IMG/VR virus record: IMGVR_UViG_3300033148_002964
Location: 1-39,077 of that record
Source: a virus
Strand: one strand, 5' to 3'
DNA: 39,077 bases
Shown: positions 17,177-25,442 of the stretch, in pieces
Position numbering within the stretch: position 1 is the first letter of the stretch
Layout: every line of letters begins with the position of its first letter
Notes under the pieces: model-generated
The model's database searches: none
What the model saw: only the letters and a program-made list of their open reading frames with translations
Told to the model about the DNA's origin: nothing
Made by a program: the position numbers and the translations under genes

Positions 17177-18628
17177 ATGAACACAACAGAACAAAGATTA
17201 AAAGAAATGGGCTTACTAGGAAACTATAGAGAAGCTCAGGAACGAGTGGGAGGTGAAATACCTAAAGCAACTGCACCGCTTGGTTCTAAGGAAAGGTCTC
17301 AGCAACTAATAGCTAGGAGCAAGGCTTTAGTATCTCAAAGCAAAGGAATGCTAAGTACTTCTGATTTGGGTGATGTTCCTACACTTCCAGATATTCCTTA
17401 TGAAGAATACATGCCAGAAGATGCTAACAAGTCAGTAAGCGAGACAAATGCGGAAGCAAAAGGCGTAACAACCAGCACAGATATTCTCTTAGCAAGACTA
17501 GATGCCCTAGACAGGGAAAGAGAAACAGCAAAGGAAGAAAAGAAGGGCTGGTTAGAAAAGATGACAGCAAAACCAGAAGAGTCTTATGAAGATAAAAAAG
17601 CAGCACTGATGGAAGAGCTGGGAATAAAAGTAGAATCTGATTTAGTTAAGCAGCAAAACATTAAAGTAGCCACATTACAAGGAGACTTGAATAAAATAGA
17701 GCTTCAACAAAGAGAAGAAATAGACAGAGCTTACGACAGACCAACAGCTATGCCTAATATCAGAGCAGAGATAAGCGAGATAAATAGAGCTTACGACAGA
17801 AAAAAAGCATACAAAGCAGTAGAGATAAGTTCTCAAGTTGCTATCTTACAGGCATATCAAGGAAACTTAAATATGTCTTATGATAGTTTAGACTCTGCTA
17901 TTAAAGGATGGATGTGGGACTACGAAGAAAACAGAAAAAGATGGGAAGTAATGTATGACTATCACTCAGATTACTTAGATGATTTAACTGCTGACCACAG
18001 AAAGATTTATGATATGGCTTATGACTCAGCAGTAAGGAAAGAAAAAGAAGCTAAAGAAAGTGCTGATTACAAAAGAGGACTATGGGCAGACGCAGCACAA
18101 AGAGGAGTATATCTTAACATGAACGAAATACTAGACATGACAGATGATGAAGCAGCGGATTTATATGCCAAGAAAGTAGCAGCAGTAGAAGGAGCTGAAG
18201 GAACAACTGGAGACGTAGAGGCTAAAAGAATAGAAGAGCACCTATTATTGGGTGCGGGAGAAGATGGAAAAGTGAATCCATACACCTACTTAGAACAAAG
18301 AACTGCTGCGAAAATGCATCCAGCAGAATTTGATAGAAGGTTCGCACACTTATTAAGTCCAATAGAACAAGAAAACCTAGGAATAAAAGACGTAGAAGAA
18401 AAAGAAGGAGAAAAGTTTATTGACGAAGAATATATTAGAAGCAACCTAGAAAGTAAAATAAAGAAGATTTCTCATTTAATGGTAGATTATCCTACGTGGA
18501 AAAGAAAAGGAACAGAGGTAGATATAGTCATAGAAGAGTTAATGAATGACGTAGAAAACTGGAGAGATGCTGGATATGGTGACAAAGAAATATGGGACAA
18601 CATTCTTAAAAAATTAAACGACATCTAA
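17177..18628 (+). CDS. Coiled-coil virion protein, probable internal/ejection protein
   Basis: 483 residues, mostly helical, with long Glu/Lys heptad stretches (about 95-300) and little hydrophobic core. Locally repeated REEIDRAYDRP and EINRAYDRKKAY units and Trp/Tyr-rich pieces (GWMWDYEENRKRWEVMYDY) are visible. No known enzyme motif. It lies directly upstream of the 1033-residue protein, in the order typical of internal or ejected proteins of short-tailed phages. The leader reads AACAAAATAAAT before the ATG, without SD. Confidence 0.5.
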   Translation: MNTTEQRLKEMGLLGNYREAQERVGGEIPKATAPLGSKERSQQLIARSKALVSQSKGMLSTSDLGDVPTLPDIPYEEYMPEDANKSVSETNAEAKGVTTSTDILLARLDALDRERETAKEEKKGWLEKMTAKPEESYEDKKAALMEELGIKVESDLVKQQNIKVATLQGDLNKIELQQREEIDRAYDRPTAMPNIRAEISEINRAYDRKKAYKAVEISSQVAILQAYQGNLNMSYDSLDSAIKGWMWDYEENRKRWEVMYDYHSDYLDDLTADHRKIYDMAYDSAVRKEKEAKESADYKRGLWADAAQRGVYLNMNEILDMTDDEAADLYAKKVAAVEGAEGTTGDVEAKRIEEHLLLGAGEDGKVNPYTYLEQRTAAKMHPAEFDRRFAHLLSPIEQENLGIKDVEEKEGEKFIDEEYIRSNLESKIKKISHLMVDYPTWKRKGTEVDIVIEELMNDVENWRDAGYGDKEIWDNILKKLNDI

Positions 18629-18641
18629 GTAAATAAATAGT

Positions 18642-21600
18642 ATGTCTATATTAGGACTACCACCGCAAAGAACAACTGGAAAAAAGAAGCCAAGACAATT
18701 TGGGGAGCTTTTTGAATTCTTAGGTTGGAAGACACTAGAAGAAGATAATAGATTGACTAAGTCTTTGCAAAAATTAAGAGACGTAGGGTTTGCTCCTCCA
18801 ACTAATGCTTTCCGTTATAAGACTGGAGACGGAGAGGAGCTCGGGGTTTCTAGGGGTGAATTTCTCCCAGAACAAAAACTAGAGAAAGCACCAAAACCTT
18901 CTTTACTAGAATCGTTAAGTTTAAGATTGTTTCCACCTACCTTGCGAGAGAAAGAACCTTCATACTTAGACCCCACGCTTACAGTTCCAGAGATAGTATA
19001 TAAAAGAGCCCAAGTTAGATGGGAAGAAAGAAGAGAGAAAGAAGTTTCTAAGAAATGGTTTGAATCTAAATATCCCGAAAGATATAAAGAGATTGAAAAA
19101 CTAGACCCTTTTTTAGCTGTTCCAGGAGCAAAAGAATACTTTAAAAAAGAAGGTATAATGTCAGAAGAAGAGCTGGATATTTTCGAAAGACCAGAAATAG
19201 TTCCTCCTATAATGGGAACGCATTTTGTTTCTCCCCAGCAAGCCAATAAAATGATAACTCAATCTATTAAGTCGCAATTAACTCGTCAGGATATAATTGA
19301 TATTACGGCAGAAAGAATAAAAAGTGGACCAAAATACACAGCCTATAAGACAATGGCTGGAGACCCTGTAATGAAGAAAGAATTACTTGCCATTGCCAGA
19401 AATAAGAAGGTTGGACTGAATCAGAAGATTGGCACGTACTTAAGGGGAATATATACAGACTATTTTGCAGGTGCACCAAAGTCTTTACAGATAGAGTTAC
19501 CAGAAATGCCCAAAACTAAAGTGGGAATAACTATCGGAAAAGCAAGGGCAATTGTTCCTAAGGGAGCTAAGAAATTGATATTAGAAGGACAGAAGCCAGC
19601 AACTAGCTTTCAGATAAAAAAGGCTCACACCTTAGCAAGTAAGTTAAAATTAATTACAAAGACTGAGTCAGGTGCAGTTTCTAAACTACGATATAATAGA
19701 TTGATAAAGAAGTTTTCAGGAAAGAGTTCCATGAAAGATATGACTGAAAAAGAGGCAGATGAATGGATAGACGCAATCAAATCCGTTAGCAAGAGGCAAC
19801 CGTGGGAACCACCAATTATTCCAATGACAGGTAAGGTAGTTCCTCAAGAGTTTTTCGATATAGCATTTAAAGAACCAGGGCTTGCTAAATACTTTACTCC
19901 TAAAGAATATTATCAAAGGGCATTAGGAACAGACAAACTTTTAAAACCACTAACAGATGCTTATAAAAAATCGCACCTAGAACAACAAAATATAAACAGA
20001 TGGGTAGACGACGTAGTAAGGAGAATAAACAAACAAGGGAAAGTATCTAGAAAAGAAAAGATAATTGCTAAAACTTTAAACAAACCCACTAAACCAGTGG
20101 CAAAAATGAGAGACTTACTAGATGAGTATGAGTGGGCTCCAGAATTTCTACCCAAAGAAGAAGCTAAAATCTTTAACGAGGTAAGGTCTTTTACTAAGGA
20201 CATATTAAAAAGAACTAACGAGGTTAGGGCTAGGCTAGGATTAGCTCCGATAACAGAAATTAAAACATATATAACCCATTACTTAGACGAGTTATCAAGA
20301 CAAATAGTTAATAAAAAATATCCTTTTCCAGAGGATGTTAAGTATTGGACTGGGAAGAGTATTCCTGGCGAAGTTAAGAATCCCACTGCGATGCAAAGAA
20401 GTGTAAGGAAGGACTTAGACGTAACCTTTTCGAAAGATTTAGGCAAGGTACTGAAAGCTATGTCTCGATACGACCTAAGAGATATATATTTATCTGAGCC
20501 ATATAGCATTTTAAGGGCAGAATTAAGTGCCTTAGGAGACAGAATTCCAGCAACAACAAGGAATGAAATAAACGATTATTTAAAATATGACATATTTAGA
20601 CACCCTGACGAGTTAGACCAGATACTTAACAAGAGCTTAGAATTACCTACAAGTTATTTAAATAACTACTTGAAACCTTTGAATAGAGTAATCTCTAATC
20701 CGATAAAGAGTATTTCTAATATTACCCGTAGGGCAATAATGAGTGGAGTTATATGGGGAAGACCTAAACTAGCAATAAGAAATATAATTACTCAGAAGTT
20801 ATTGACGACGAACTTATATCCCCTAAGACATTATGCTAGGGCTCAATTTTGGAAGACCGACAAAAGTATTATGAAAGACATAAGGAATACTGACTTTTAT
20901 AAATTATCTAGGAGGTTCGAGGACATACCAGAAGGAATAATGAAAGTAGAAAGCTTAGGAATGCTTCCTTATCAGAAGTCTCATACTGGAATAAACTATT
21001 TTAGTAACGTAGACACAGCAATGAAGGTGGGATATTATTATGGAGACGAGATGATGAAACTCTCTAGCGACACTAATTCTAAGTTTTACAAATATGCTGT
21101 TGATTATTCTAAAAAACACGATGTTCCATTAAAGGATTTGCTATGGACTAAAGCAGATAAGTTAGCTGAAGCAGAAGAGGCTGGCAGCGTAACTCAGTGG
21201 TTATATTTCTCTACTGATATGCCCCGTGTTTATAGAGGACACACAAAGAGAATGGCTATGACCCTACAAAGTTGGTGGCAGAATTTCTTCTTTAAACATT
21301 ATAGAGAATGTATCACAAGAACAGTAAGGGGAAGAACTAGTAGAGGTAAATTAATTAGACCTTCTGATAGAATAAACTGGCTTAAGGGAACAGTTGTAAT
21401 TTTGGGAGTAACAGAGGCTCTCAGAAGAGCTACTGGATTAGACTATCAAAGATTCTTGTTCTTAGCTGGTCCAGCTCCAACACTTTTATCTCCTCCTGCA
21501 CAGGTAGTCTTGGGAATGTATAAACTGATGACTGCAAACACAGAGTATCAAAGAATGGAAGCAGAAAGACAAATAAAATATTCTTATAAGGCATTTATTC

Positions 21601-21743
21601 CAGGAAGCATGGCGTGGAGAGATATGATGGAATACTTACACGGAGAAAAAACCATGAAAGAATACTTATTTTACACAGAAAAAAGAGGAAAAGAGAAAGC
21701 AAAAAAAGGACTATTAGGTCCGCCACCTAAAAAGAAAAAATAA
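18642..21743 (+). CDS. Very large basic virion protein, probable DNA-ejection or polyvalent protein
   Basis: 1033 residues, Lys/Arg-rich and helical, ending in a Lys tract (PPPKKKK). Blocks resembling proteins injected with phage DNA: MSRYDLRDIYLSEPYSILRAEL, a central KPLNRVISNPIKSISNITRRAI, LAIRNIITQKLLTTNLYPLRHY and the hydrophobic WLKGTVVILGVTEALRRATG near residue 910. No Walker, protease or lysozyme motif was found. Size, charge and place (end of the virion operon, after a coiled-coil protein) fit an internal virion protein. Some large polyvalent proteins carry end domains with similar hydrophobic helices. The leader is GTAAATAAATAGT before ATG. Confidence 0.5.
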   Translation: MSILGLPPQRTTGKKKPRQFGELFEFLGWKTLEEDNRLTKSLQKLRDVGFAPPTNAFRYKTGDGEELGVSRGEFLPEQKLEKAPKPSLLESLSLRLFPPTLREKEPSYLDPTLTVPEIVYKRAQVRWEERREKEVSKKWFESKYPERYKEIEKLDPFLAVPGAKEYFKKEGIMSEEELDIFERPEIVPPIMGTHFVSPQQANKMITQSIKSQLTRQDIIDITAERIKSGPKYTAYKTMAGDPVMKKELLAIARNKKVGLNQKIGTYLRGIYTDYFAGAPKSLQIELPEMPKTKVGITIGKARAIVPKGAKKLILEGQKPATSFQIKKAHTLASKLKLITKTESGAVSKLRYNRLIKKFSGKSSMKDMTEKEADEWIDAIKSVSKRQPWEPPIIPMTGKVVPQEFFDIAFKEPGLAKYFTPKEYYQRALGTDKLLKPLTDAYKKSHLEQQNINRWVDDVVRRINKQGKVSRKEKIIAKTLNKPTKPVAKMRDLLDEYEWAPEFLPKEEAKIFNEVRSFTKDILKRTNEVRARLGLAPITEIKTYITHYLDELSRQIVNKKYPFPEDVKYWTGKSIPGEVKNPTAMQRSVRKDLDVTFSKDLGKVLKAMSRYDLRDIYLSEPYSILRAELSALGDRIPATTRNEINDYLKYDIFRHPDELDQILNKSLELPTSYLNNYLKPLNRVISNPIKSISNITRRAIMSGVIWGRPKLAIRNIITQKLLTTNLYPLRHYARAQFWKTDKSIMKDIRNTDFYKLSRRFEDIPEGIMKVESLGMLPYQKSHTGINYFSNVDTAMKVGYYYGDEMMKLSSDTNSKFYKYAVDYSKKHDVPLKDLLWTKADKLAEAEEAGSVTQWLYFSTDMPRVYRGHTKRMAMTLQSWWQNFFFKHYRECITRTVRGRTSRGKLIRPSDRINWLKGTVVILGVTEALRRATGLDYQRFLFLAGPAPTLLSPPAQVVLGMYKLMTANTEYQRMEAERQIKYSYKAFIPGSMAWRDMMEYLHGEKTMKEYLFYTEKRGKEKAKKGLLGPPPKKKK

Positions 21744-21744
21744 T

Positions 21745-21969
21745 ATGCCAAAGACAGAACACAACGGATACCAAGACCACAGAATAGACAAAGTAGAGCA
21801 ACACATAGAAACCCTGAATCATAACTCAACAGCAATGAGGACAGATATATCTAAAGTGCAACTAGACCTTGCTGTTGTTAAGGAAATTATAAAAAGGCAA
21901 GATAAGATGCAATGGATAATACTTGGTTCTATTATAGGTATTGCTGTTAAAATTATATTTGGTGCCTGA
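21745..21969 (+). CDS. Small coiled-coil plus membrane protein (XhlA/holin-like)
   Basis: 74 residues: a hydrophilic coiled-coil N-terminus (HRIDKVEQHIETLNHNSTAM, then a heptad region) and one C-terminal membrane segment (MQWIILGSIIGIAVKIIFGA). This is the arrangement of XhlA-type haemolysin/holin partners. It ends the rightward virion operon; the following gap carries a new promoter. A lysis role is plausible but a second holin-like protein (24710) sits beside the lysozyme. The TAATATG leader has no SD. Confidence 0.55.
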   Translation: MPKTEHNGYQDHRIDKVEQHIETLNHNSTAMRTDISKVQLDLAVVKEIIKRQDKMQWIILGSIIGIAVKIIFGA

Positions 21970-21988
21970 GTTTTCCCCAGAAAAGAAC

Positions 21989-22016
21989 TTGACAAATGGT
22001 TTGAGTAGGATAGAAT
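21989..22016 (+). promoter_or_regulatory. Sigma70-type promoter, leaderless geometry
   Basis: TTGACA (21989-21994), 16-bp spacer, TAGAAT (22011-22016). The predicted start of transcription is about 22023, exactly the A of ATG 22023. It opens the transcription unit of the metallophosphoesterase gene and follows the end of the virion operon. Confidence 0.6.
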
Positions 22017-22022
22017 TAGTCA

Positions 22023-22094
22023 ATGAAACCAACAATGAAGACAACTAGGTTTCTGCTAACGACATCCTATATAGGGATGTCTTTTATCTTATAA
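22023..22094 (+). CDS. Possible 23-residue leader peptide
   Basis: A 23-codon frame beginning with MKPTMKTT starts at the predicted +1 of the promoter at 21989, and its TAA overlaps the next ATG (TAATG at 22092-22096). The frame runs through the terminator-like hairpin at 22061-22081, so its translation would open the hairpin. That is the arrangement of a leader-peptide attenuator. It has no run of one regulatory amino acid, and chance remains possible because the frame is short. Confidence 0.3.
   Translation: MKPTMKTTRFLLTTSYIGMSFIL
22061..22085 (+). terminator. Terminator-like hairpin (attenuator candidate)
   Basis: GACATCC (22061-22067) pairs with GGATGTC (22075-22081), followed by TTTTATCTTAT. 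It lies between the promoter at 21989 and the ATG at 22094, so it would attenuate the metallophosphoesterase gene rather than end the virion operon alone. Confidence 0.6.
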
Positions 22095-23131
22095 TGAAAA
22101 TCTGGATATCAAAAGACGAGAAGCTCTTGATAGGAAAATGGGCTAATTGGACAAAACAAAATGCCATAGATGCTTTTCCAAACAGAACATATAAGTCCAT
22201 AGAACGTAAAGCGAACTCGCTTAACTTAAAAAAGAGCAAACTTTGGAAAGAGAATTATATTAGTTCTTTAAAAACCACGGAGGTGGATAATTTGAAAAAG
22301 AAAGAAAAGATAAAAATGCAAGAAAAGTATGGTGGTAAAGATAGGTTAGTCGGAAGACCGATTAGATTGAATGTTGTGACAATAGAACCAACAAGAGAAG
22401 ACCCTATACTGGGAAGATACGCTACTGTAAAGTTTACAGGAGATTTCCATTGGGGTTCAATGGCTTGTGATGAGAAGATGGTAAAAATGACTCTGGACTT
22501 CTGTCTGGATAACAGTATACCAATGCTCTTAATGGGAGACTTAATTGATACTGGACTAAAGAGTTCCGTAGGAGCTTCAATGTATCAGCAGTCAATACAC
22601 CCACAGGAACAGCTAGATGAAATGATAGCACTACTAAAGCCATTAGCAGATGCAGGACTTATTCTCGGAATACATAAAGGGAATCATGAAGCCAGGGTAG
22701 AGAAAGATACTGGAATAGATATATCCAAGGTTATTTGTAACCAATTAGGGGTAAGATACTTAGGCTCAGCAATCTGGTCGCTATTCAGAGTAGGACACCA
22801 AAACTACAAGATATATTCAATGCACGGTTCAACTGGCTCTCGGTATATCTACACCAAACTGAAAGCAATTACTGACATCAGTCACAACTTTGACGCAGAC
22901 GTAATAGCAATGGGGCATGTTCATGAGAAAGCAGAGGCTATCCAAGAAGTTCAAACGCTGGACCTAAAAAGAAAAGCAATCAGAGTCCGTAAGAAATACC
23001 TAATCATTACAGGACACTTTCTAAACTACGACAACTCCTACGCACAGGACAAAGGATACCCAATAGGTAAGAAAGGTTCAGTCAATGTAAAGTTCTTCGC
23101 AGACAGATTTGATATACATACGAGCACATAG
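22094..23131 (+). CDS. Calcineurin-like metallophosphoesterase with N-terminal Myb/SANT-like HTH
   Basis: 345 residues. Residues 1-47 (DEKLLIGKWANWTKQNAIDA, then FPNRTYKSIERKANSLNL) look like a GcrA/Myb-type helix-turn-helix. A linker leads to the phosphoesterase core: D-x-H in FTGDFHWGSM, GDLID with the bridging Asp, GNHEAR, the His in SMHGST, and GHVHEK. All five metal-binding blocks are present, so it should be active on a phosphodi- or monoester such as DNA or a nucleotide. The fusion to a DNA-binding domain suggests action on DNA, for example recombination or DNA-end processing. That is inference. A promoter and attenuator-like hairpin precede it. Confidence 0.85.
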   Translation: MKIWISKDEKLLIGKWANWTKQNAIDAFPNRTYKSIERKANSLNLKKSKLWKENYISSLKTTEVDNLKKKEKIKMQEKYGGKDRLVGRPIRLNVVTIEPTREDPILGRYATVKFTGDFHWGSMACDEKMVKMTLDFCLDNSIPMLLMGDLIDTGLKSSVGASMYQQSIHPQEQLDEMIALLKPLADAGLILGIHKGNHEARVEKDTGIDISKVICNQLGVRYLGSAIWSLFRVGHQNYKIYSMHGSTGSRYIYTKLKAITDISHNFDADVIAMGHVHEKAEAIQEVQTLDLKRKAIRVRKKYLIITGHFLNYDNSYAQDKGYPIGKKGSVNVKFFADRFDIHTST

Positions 23132-23139
23132 GTGATAAG

Positions 23140-23325
23140 ATGAATATAGAAGATGAAGAAATACTGGAAGAGTATTTAGAGAATTGCATTATAGCAAGAA
23201 ACAATGCCTTACGTAGAGGACAGTTATCTCTTTTCGTATACTACCAAGGAGAAGTTGATATAGTTGCACAAATATTAACTGATAAATGCAGCAACAAAAA
23301 AGACAATCACCAAGATGTTACTTAG
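23140..23325 (+). CDS. Small acidic protein of unknown function
   Basis: 61 residues, acidic and helical at the start (MNIEDEEILEEYLENCIIAR), with no recognised family. This gene has one of the few Shine-Dalgarno-like sites in the window: AGGTGAT, 4 bases before the ATG at 23140, lying between the TAG of the metallophosphoesterase and the start. It is the last gene before a strong hairpin terminator. Confidence 0.55.
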   Translation: MNIEDEEILEEYLENCIIARNNALRRGQLSLFVYYQGEVDIVAQILTDKCSNKKDNHQDVT

Positions 23326-23385
23326 ACTTGTTACGACATAAGGGCAAAACCTAAATAAATAAACCACCACCAAATATCTAAAAAA

Positions 23386-23420
23386 GGGAGTGAGAACTCT
23401 TACTCCCTAATTCTTTCCCC
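23386..23420 (+). terminator. Rho-independent terminator after the 22094-23325 unit
   Basis: A nine-pair stem, GGGAGTGAG (23386-23394) with CTTACTCCC (23399-23407) and loop AACT, is followed by a T-rich stretch TAATTCTTTCCCC. The stem closes the small gene pair, and the structured RNA region begins just downstream. Confidence 0.7.
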
Positions 23421-23850
23421 TGTCTCTGTGTTCACCTAGTTCTAGGATTGACAGCAAGTGTGGACACAGGAACAGAGGATGGAATTGTATCTCCTATTCT
23501 GTGCTGTGCGAAAAGCGTGGGTTACTATTCAAACACTTCCCACCAGCATAGAACAGGGGGTAGAAATATTCCCTAAGGTATTACGCACCTTGAGAAGGCA
23601 TTGTTGCCCTCTCTCCCCTTTCGGGGAAAATAGTTCTTTCATTATGGAAGAGTAAGATTTAATCCCACGCTGATTGACATAGACTTTTAGAACGATGGGG
23701 TTCTTACTCTTCCCCTCCTTATATCTTTGGCTCTAGGCTGGAAGTTCCAAGAAGGTATAGATATTAGTTCTGCTCAGGCGAGTCTGAGCTAATGGATTAG
23801 ATATCCGTCAGAACTTCTTACTCGCCAGCCTAGAACTAAGGATATAAACT
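23415..23850 (+). ncRNA. Large structured noncoding RNA element (about 430 nt)
   Basis: No convincing gene lies here, and the sequence is full of complementary segments. TGTGTTCAC 23427-23435 pairs with GTGGACACA 23460-23468. AGCGTGGG 23514-23521 pairs with CCCACGCT 23664-23671. GGAAGAGTAAG 23646-23656 pairs with CTTACTCTTCC 23703-23713, crossing the previous helix as a pseudoknot. CCCC-TTTC-GGGG is near 23620. A long rod at 23719-23847 has CTAGGCTGG/CCAGCCTAG, GAAGTTC/GAACTTC, GATAT/ATATC and GCTCAG/CTGAGC. TAGTTCTAGG 23437-23446 can also pair with CCTAGAACTA 23829-23838, joining the ends. The rod ends 4 bases before ATG 23852. No P7 core of a group I intron and no match to tmRNA or RNase P RNA was seen. 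Confidence 0.7.
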
Positions 23851-23851
23851 T

Positions 23852-24154
23852 ATGACATATAGAGAAAGGGAGAAGGTGTTCAAAGAGATATTCAAGTTTT
23901 GTGAGATGACTTGGAAAACAAAAGGAAAAGACTATGCCTCTAAAGACGTGCTGTCAAATTTTAAAGAGACGGCAAGAAGGTATGGACTTACGCCAGAACA
24001 AACATTATGCGTCTTAATGGATAAGCACAATATAGCAATACAAAAATATGTTACTAAAGGTCAACTCAAAGGAGAACCAGTAGAGGCTAAAATTCTTGAT
24101 AATATAAATTATCTTGGGATGCTCCTTTGCTTAATAAAAGAAAAACATGAGTGA
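23852..24154 (+). CDS. DUF1599-like protein (nucleotide-modification-associated domain 1)
   Basis: 100 residues. CEMTWKTKGKDYASKDVLSNFKE near the N-terminus, a central LCVLMDKHNIAIQKYV helix and the ending EPVEAKILDNINYLGMLLCLIKE are the conserved blocks of this phage family (K-x-K-D-Y, N-F, D-K-H, D-x-x-x-Y). The family is associated with phage DNA or nucleotide modification. The exact activity is not established here. It starts right after the long RNA structure and overlaps the next gene by 8 bases. Confidence 0.7.
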   Translation: MTYREREKVFKEIFKFCEMTWKTKGKDYASKDVLSNFKETARRYGLTPEQTLCVLMDKHNIAIQKYVTKGQLKGEPVEAKILDNINYLGMLLCLIKEKHE

Positions 24155-24680
24155 AAAAACTAAAATGATTGCTTCTTATAAATACTTAGGAAGTCAATTA
24201 ATAAAGAACGGAGTAATGTTTCTCAACAAAGCATTTAACGTTCAAAAAGTAAGATACCATGAGAGATATATTCTGGCATTTCTAAAGAGCGTTGGGGTAG
24301 ATAATGTTTATTTACCAGACAGGTTATACTACTTGACAAGCTTGAAGACGATGCTCTCTATTATAGAGTATGACTTAACTGATAAGTATAGATATTATTC
24401 AGATTATTTCGACTGCGATAACTTTACTGATGTCTTTATGGCTCACGTAATGGAAACGTATGGACTGAATAGCGTTGGAAGAGTTGGAAGAATTGAGATG
24501 TTGAAAGACGGGAAACATCATGCTTGGCACAGAGCAAATATCTTTCTTACATCAGATAACGGAAAGATAAGTGGTTATTTCTACGAGCCACAAACAGATA
24601 AGTATATTAAGTTAGAAAAAGGAAAGAGATATTTCTTTGGAAATACCGAATACAAGATGGGAAAAACAGAGTTTAACTAA
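24147..24680 (+). CDS. Papain-like (MOA-related) protein
   Basis: 177 residues. The order FDCDNFTDVFMAHVMETYG, then KHHAWHRANIFLT, then GYFYEPQTDKYI gives a Cys, a His and an E-P-Q segment spaced like papain-like folds of the MOA-C type found in phages. The Cys of DCDNF and the His of HAWH would be the catalytic pair. No signal peptide is present. It lies between the Nmad-like protein and the lysis pair. A protease or an inhibitor-like function are equally possible from sequence. Confidence 0.5.
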   Translation: MSEKTKMIASYKYLGSQLIKNGVMFLNKAFNVQKVRYHERYILAFLKSVGVDNVYLPDRLYYLTSLKTMLSIIEYDLTDKYRYYSDYFDCDNFTDVFMAHVMETYGLNSVGRVGRIEMLKDGKHHAWHRANIFLTSDNGKISGYFYEPQTDKYIKLEKGKRYFFGNTEYKMGKTEFN

Positions 24681-24709
24681 AGTCGAATATTAAAATTAAA
24701 TAAACAAAT

Positions 24710-24880
24710 ATGGATAAAGTTAACGGAATCAAAACCTATCTAGTTTCTGCAATAGCATTTCTTTGTTACTTAGCTTTCTATCTTCAGATGATTAGCTGGG
24801 AACAATTTATTCAGATAATTCCTCTATTAGGAATAGGTGGAGTTATCTCTTTTAGGAGTGCAATGAAGAAAATAGAGTAA
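24710..24880 (+). CDS. Small two-segment membrane protein, putative holin
   Basis: 56 residues with two hydrophobic segments (YLVSAIAFLCYLAFYLQMI and IIPLLGIGGVISF) separated by a polar turn and ending in a Lys-rich tail. This size and shape match small holins, and the lysozyme gene starts three bases after its stop. The leader is AATTAAATAAACAAAT before the ATG. Confidence 0.65.
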   Translation: MDKVNGIKTYLVSAIAFLCYLAFYLQMISWEQFIQIIPLLGIGGVISFRSAMKKIE

Positions 24881-24883
24881 CTT

Positions 24884-25348
24884 ATGCGTAGTGAACAAAA
24901 AGATGCTTTGTGGTTTATACTACAAATCATTATGATAGCACTTATATTCTTTTTTATAGGTATGGGTGTGGCAGAGAGTCAAGTTGAGCCTGAAAGTTCG
25001 TTAGAGAGCCTCTCAGAGCCTCACAGGGGCATCCTAGTGCAGGAAAACAGTTTAGTTGGCATAGTTTCCCCTTACTACACTAAACCTATCGTGTGTGGTG
25101 CCTTAATAGAGAGGGTAATAAGATGCGAAAGTAGCGGTAATCACCTTGATAAAAATGGCAACATCCTTAGAGGAAAAGCTGGAGAGTATGGTATATGCCA
25201 GTTTATGCCGAGCACTTGGAAAATGTTTAACTTGATTAGAGAAACTAATCTTGATATAATGATAGAAGATGACCAGTTAGATATGATGGTGTGGGCATTC
25301 AAGAACGGATATGCCAATCATTGGACGTGTTACCGACAACTAAAATGA
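24884..25348 (+). CDS. Membrane-anchored lytic transglycosylase/lysozyme (endolysin)
   Basis: 154 residues. Residues 9-31 are an N-terminal membrane segment (ALWFILQIIMIALIFFFIGMG), probably a signal anchor. The C-terminal half is an SLT/Rpf-like domain: VIRCESSGNHLDKNG carries the catalytic Glu in R-C-E-S-S-G, GEYGICQFMPSTWKMF is the conserved Y-G-x-x-Q-F-M-P-S-T-W block, and MVWAFKNGYANHWTCYRQL is the A-x-x-N-G-x-x-x-W block. It cuts peptidoglycan for release of progeny; a signal-anchor-release route would suit the missing cleavage site. It overlaps the next small frame by ATGA. Confidence 0.85.
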   Translation: MRSEQKDALWFILQIIMIALIFFFIGMGVAESQVEPESSLESLSEPHRGILVQENSLVGIVSPYYTKPIVCGALIERVIRCESSGNHLDKNGNILRGKAGEYGICQFMPSTWKMFNLIRETNLDIMIEDDQLDMMVWAFKNGYANHWTCYRQLK

Positions 25349-25425
25349 GAAAATACACAACACAAGATGCATATAACTTAGTAGGATGTCTTGAAAGATG
25401 TTCTAATTTGACAGACACGAGATAA
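25345..25425 (+). pseudogene. Truncated copy of the small HTH gene at 25958
   Basis: 26 residues starting MRKYTTQDAYNLVGCLERCS and continuing with NL. The intact gene at 25958 starts MKRKYTIEEAAKLVETLSKC and continues with SNL. The two agree through C-S-N-L and then part: here the frame stops after TDTR, exactly where the -35 box (TTGACA) of the promoter for the HNH gene begins. The pattern suggests that insertion of the HNH endonuclease unit cut off this copy, or that the unit brought its own partner gene. Confidence 0.55.
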
Positions 25426-25436
25426 AAGCGTAAACT
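25408..25436 (+). promoter_or_regulatory. Promoter of the HNH endonuclease gene, leaderless geometry
   Basis: TTGACA (25408-25413), 17-bp spacer, TAAACT (25431-25436). The predicted +1 is 25443, the A of the endonuclease ATG. Its -35 box lies inside the end of the truncated HTH copy. Confidence 0.55.
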
Positions 25437-25442
25437 AAAAGC

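Noticed and set aside
23448-23476. Promoter with TTGACA at 23448 (and another at 23674)
   Set aside because: No TAnnnT-like -10 at 16-18 bp for either site.
23458-23655. 65-residue open frame inside the structured RNA
   Set aside because: Codons lie across several long helices, the composition is atypical (many Cys/Leu/Pro from hairpin arms), and there is no proper promoter or leader.
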